Source: Neorhizobium alkalisoli
Lineage (GTDB): Bacteria > Pseudomonadota > Alphaproteobacteria > Rhizobiales > Rhizobiaceae
NCBI RefSeq assembly: GCF_007829835.1
Contig: NZ_VIWP01000002.1
Coordinates: 434,001 to 498,000, forward strand
Direction of reading: 5' to 3'
Length of the DNA: 64,000 bases
Part shown: piece by piece, positions 63,553-64,000 of the stretch
Numbering within the stretch: position 1 is the stretch's first letter
Layout: each line of letters starts with the position of its first letter
Translations under genes and position numbers: made by a program
The notes under the pieces: generated by a model
Databases searched by the model: none
What the model was told of the DNA's origin: nothing
The model's input: the letters and a program-made list of their open reading frames with translations, nothing else

Positions 63553-64000
63553 TTACAGCTTGGAGATGACTTCCGCCTCGCCGCTCGTGGCGGCCTGTGC
63601 CTCGTCGCGTTCGAGGATGGCCGGAACGATGTCGTCCACTTCCGGGATGACCATCGGCTGCACCAGGTGGGCGCGGTGGATAAAGCCCTGTTCGCGCATA
63701 TGGGTGACGAGCGAGAGCATCGGATCCCAGAAGCCGCCGATATTGGCAAAGACCATCGGCTTTTCGTGGCGGCCGAGCTGGCCCCAGGTCATGATCTCGA
63801 CGATCTCTTCCAGCGTGCCGATACCGCCCGGCAGGGTGACGAAGGCATCGGAGCGCTCGAACATCTTGTGCTTGCGCTCGTGCATGTCCTTGGTGACGAT
63901 CAATTCGTCGAGCTGGCCCAATGAATGGCGGGTTGCCTCCATATCGACAAGAAATTCGGGTATGATGCCAGTTACCTGACCGCCATTCGACAGGACGCCG
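63553..64000 (-). CDS. LOG-family protein (TIGR00730), N-terminus outside window
   Basis: The visible 148 residues hold the LOG/lysine-decarboxylase-like signature PGGIGTLEEIVEIMTWGQLG. Members are cytokinin riboside 5'-monophosphate phosphoribohydrolases or general nucleotide N-glycosidases. The frame is open to the window end, so the start lies beyond base 64000. In rhizobia such genes are widespread and do not by themselves mean cytokinin secretion. Confidence 0.9.
   Translation of the reverse strand, partial: GVLSNGGQVTGIIPEFLVDMEATRHSLGQLDELIVTKDMHERKHKMFERSDAFVTLPGGIGTLEEIVEIMTWGQLGRHEKPMVFANIGGFWDPMLSLVTHMREQGFIHRAHLVQPMVIPEVDDIVPAILERDEAQAATSGEAEVISKL

Overview
The window is a GC-rich alphaproteobacterial chromosome segment, almost certainly from the Rhizobiaceae (Agrobacterium/Rhizobium group). 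I base this on gene orders typical of that family (lptF-lptG-lptD-surA-like-pdxA-rsmA; fabD-fabG-acpP-fabF-mltG-yicC-gmk; rpsF-rpsR-DUF2232-rplI-dnaB), on Rhizobiaceae-style palindromic intergenic repeats, and on an HWE-family histidine kinase. Genes are dense, mostly start at ATG with clear Shine-Dalgarno sites, and often overlap by 1-4 bases. I see no rRNA, tRNA, CRISPR array, insertion sequence or prophage.

Layout. 1-3.9 kb: end of a polysaccharide deacetylase, holC and pepA (minus strand), and a PAP2 phosphatase. 4.0-11.6 kb: one outer-membrane/cofactor/rRNA operon (lptF, lptG, lptD, surA-like, pdxA, rsmA). 11.7-14.4 kb: a two-receiver diguanylate cyclase and RTX protein 1. 14.5-21.2 kb: the minus-strand fatty-acid/cell-wall cluster. 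21.3-27.1 kb: an aldo/keto reductase, RTX proteins 2 and 3, and a DbpA-type RNA helicase. 27.4-32.9 kb: an unknown protein and the rpsF...dnaB block. 33.0-40.9 kb: a TumE/TumA-type toxin-antitoxin pair, an orphan PhnM-like hydrolase, alr, a ParD/ParE pair, radA, cvpA and purF. 41.0-47.9 kb: an accessory block holding RTX protein 4 (fused to a lysozyme-like domain), an HNH protein, a response regulator with an HWE kinase, a small unknown protein and RTX protein 5. 48.1-57.6 kb: SDR, SPFH protein, iron-permease-like protein, DedA, then cysS-VOC-GFA-GFA-pip-GFA-cimA. 57.7-64 kb: a LysE-family exporter behind a trp-type attenuator, a spermidine-synthase-like protein, an AraC regulator, a PCMT-like protein, RarD, a cupin, a second LysE-family protein and a LOG-family protein cut by the window edge.

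The most interesting observation is at 58363-58520 on the minus strand. A 15-codon leader ORF with two adjacent Trp codons appears to start at its own promoter's transcription start. It is followed by four segments that can form the 1:2, 2:3 and 3:4 helices of a classical transcription attenuator, ending in a GC-rich hairpin and a T-run. The gene behind it is a LysE/RhtB-family exporter, not a trp biosynthesis gene. Other points of interest are a perfect 16-bp inverted repeat around the TumE start codon, a strict 97-residue super-repeat in RTX protein 5, a lysozyme-like/RTX fusion, and a three-way-junction leader upstream of rpsF.

How the genes work together: most of the window is core metabolism and envelope biogenesis (LPS export, fatty acids, peptidoglycan, translation, replication restart and repair). 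Between the conserved blocks sit secreted Ca-binding RTX proteins, two toxin-antitoxin modules, signalling proteins and palindromic repeats. No type I secretion genes are present here, so the RTX proteins must rely on an exporter encoded elsewhere.
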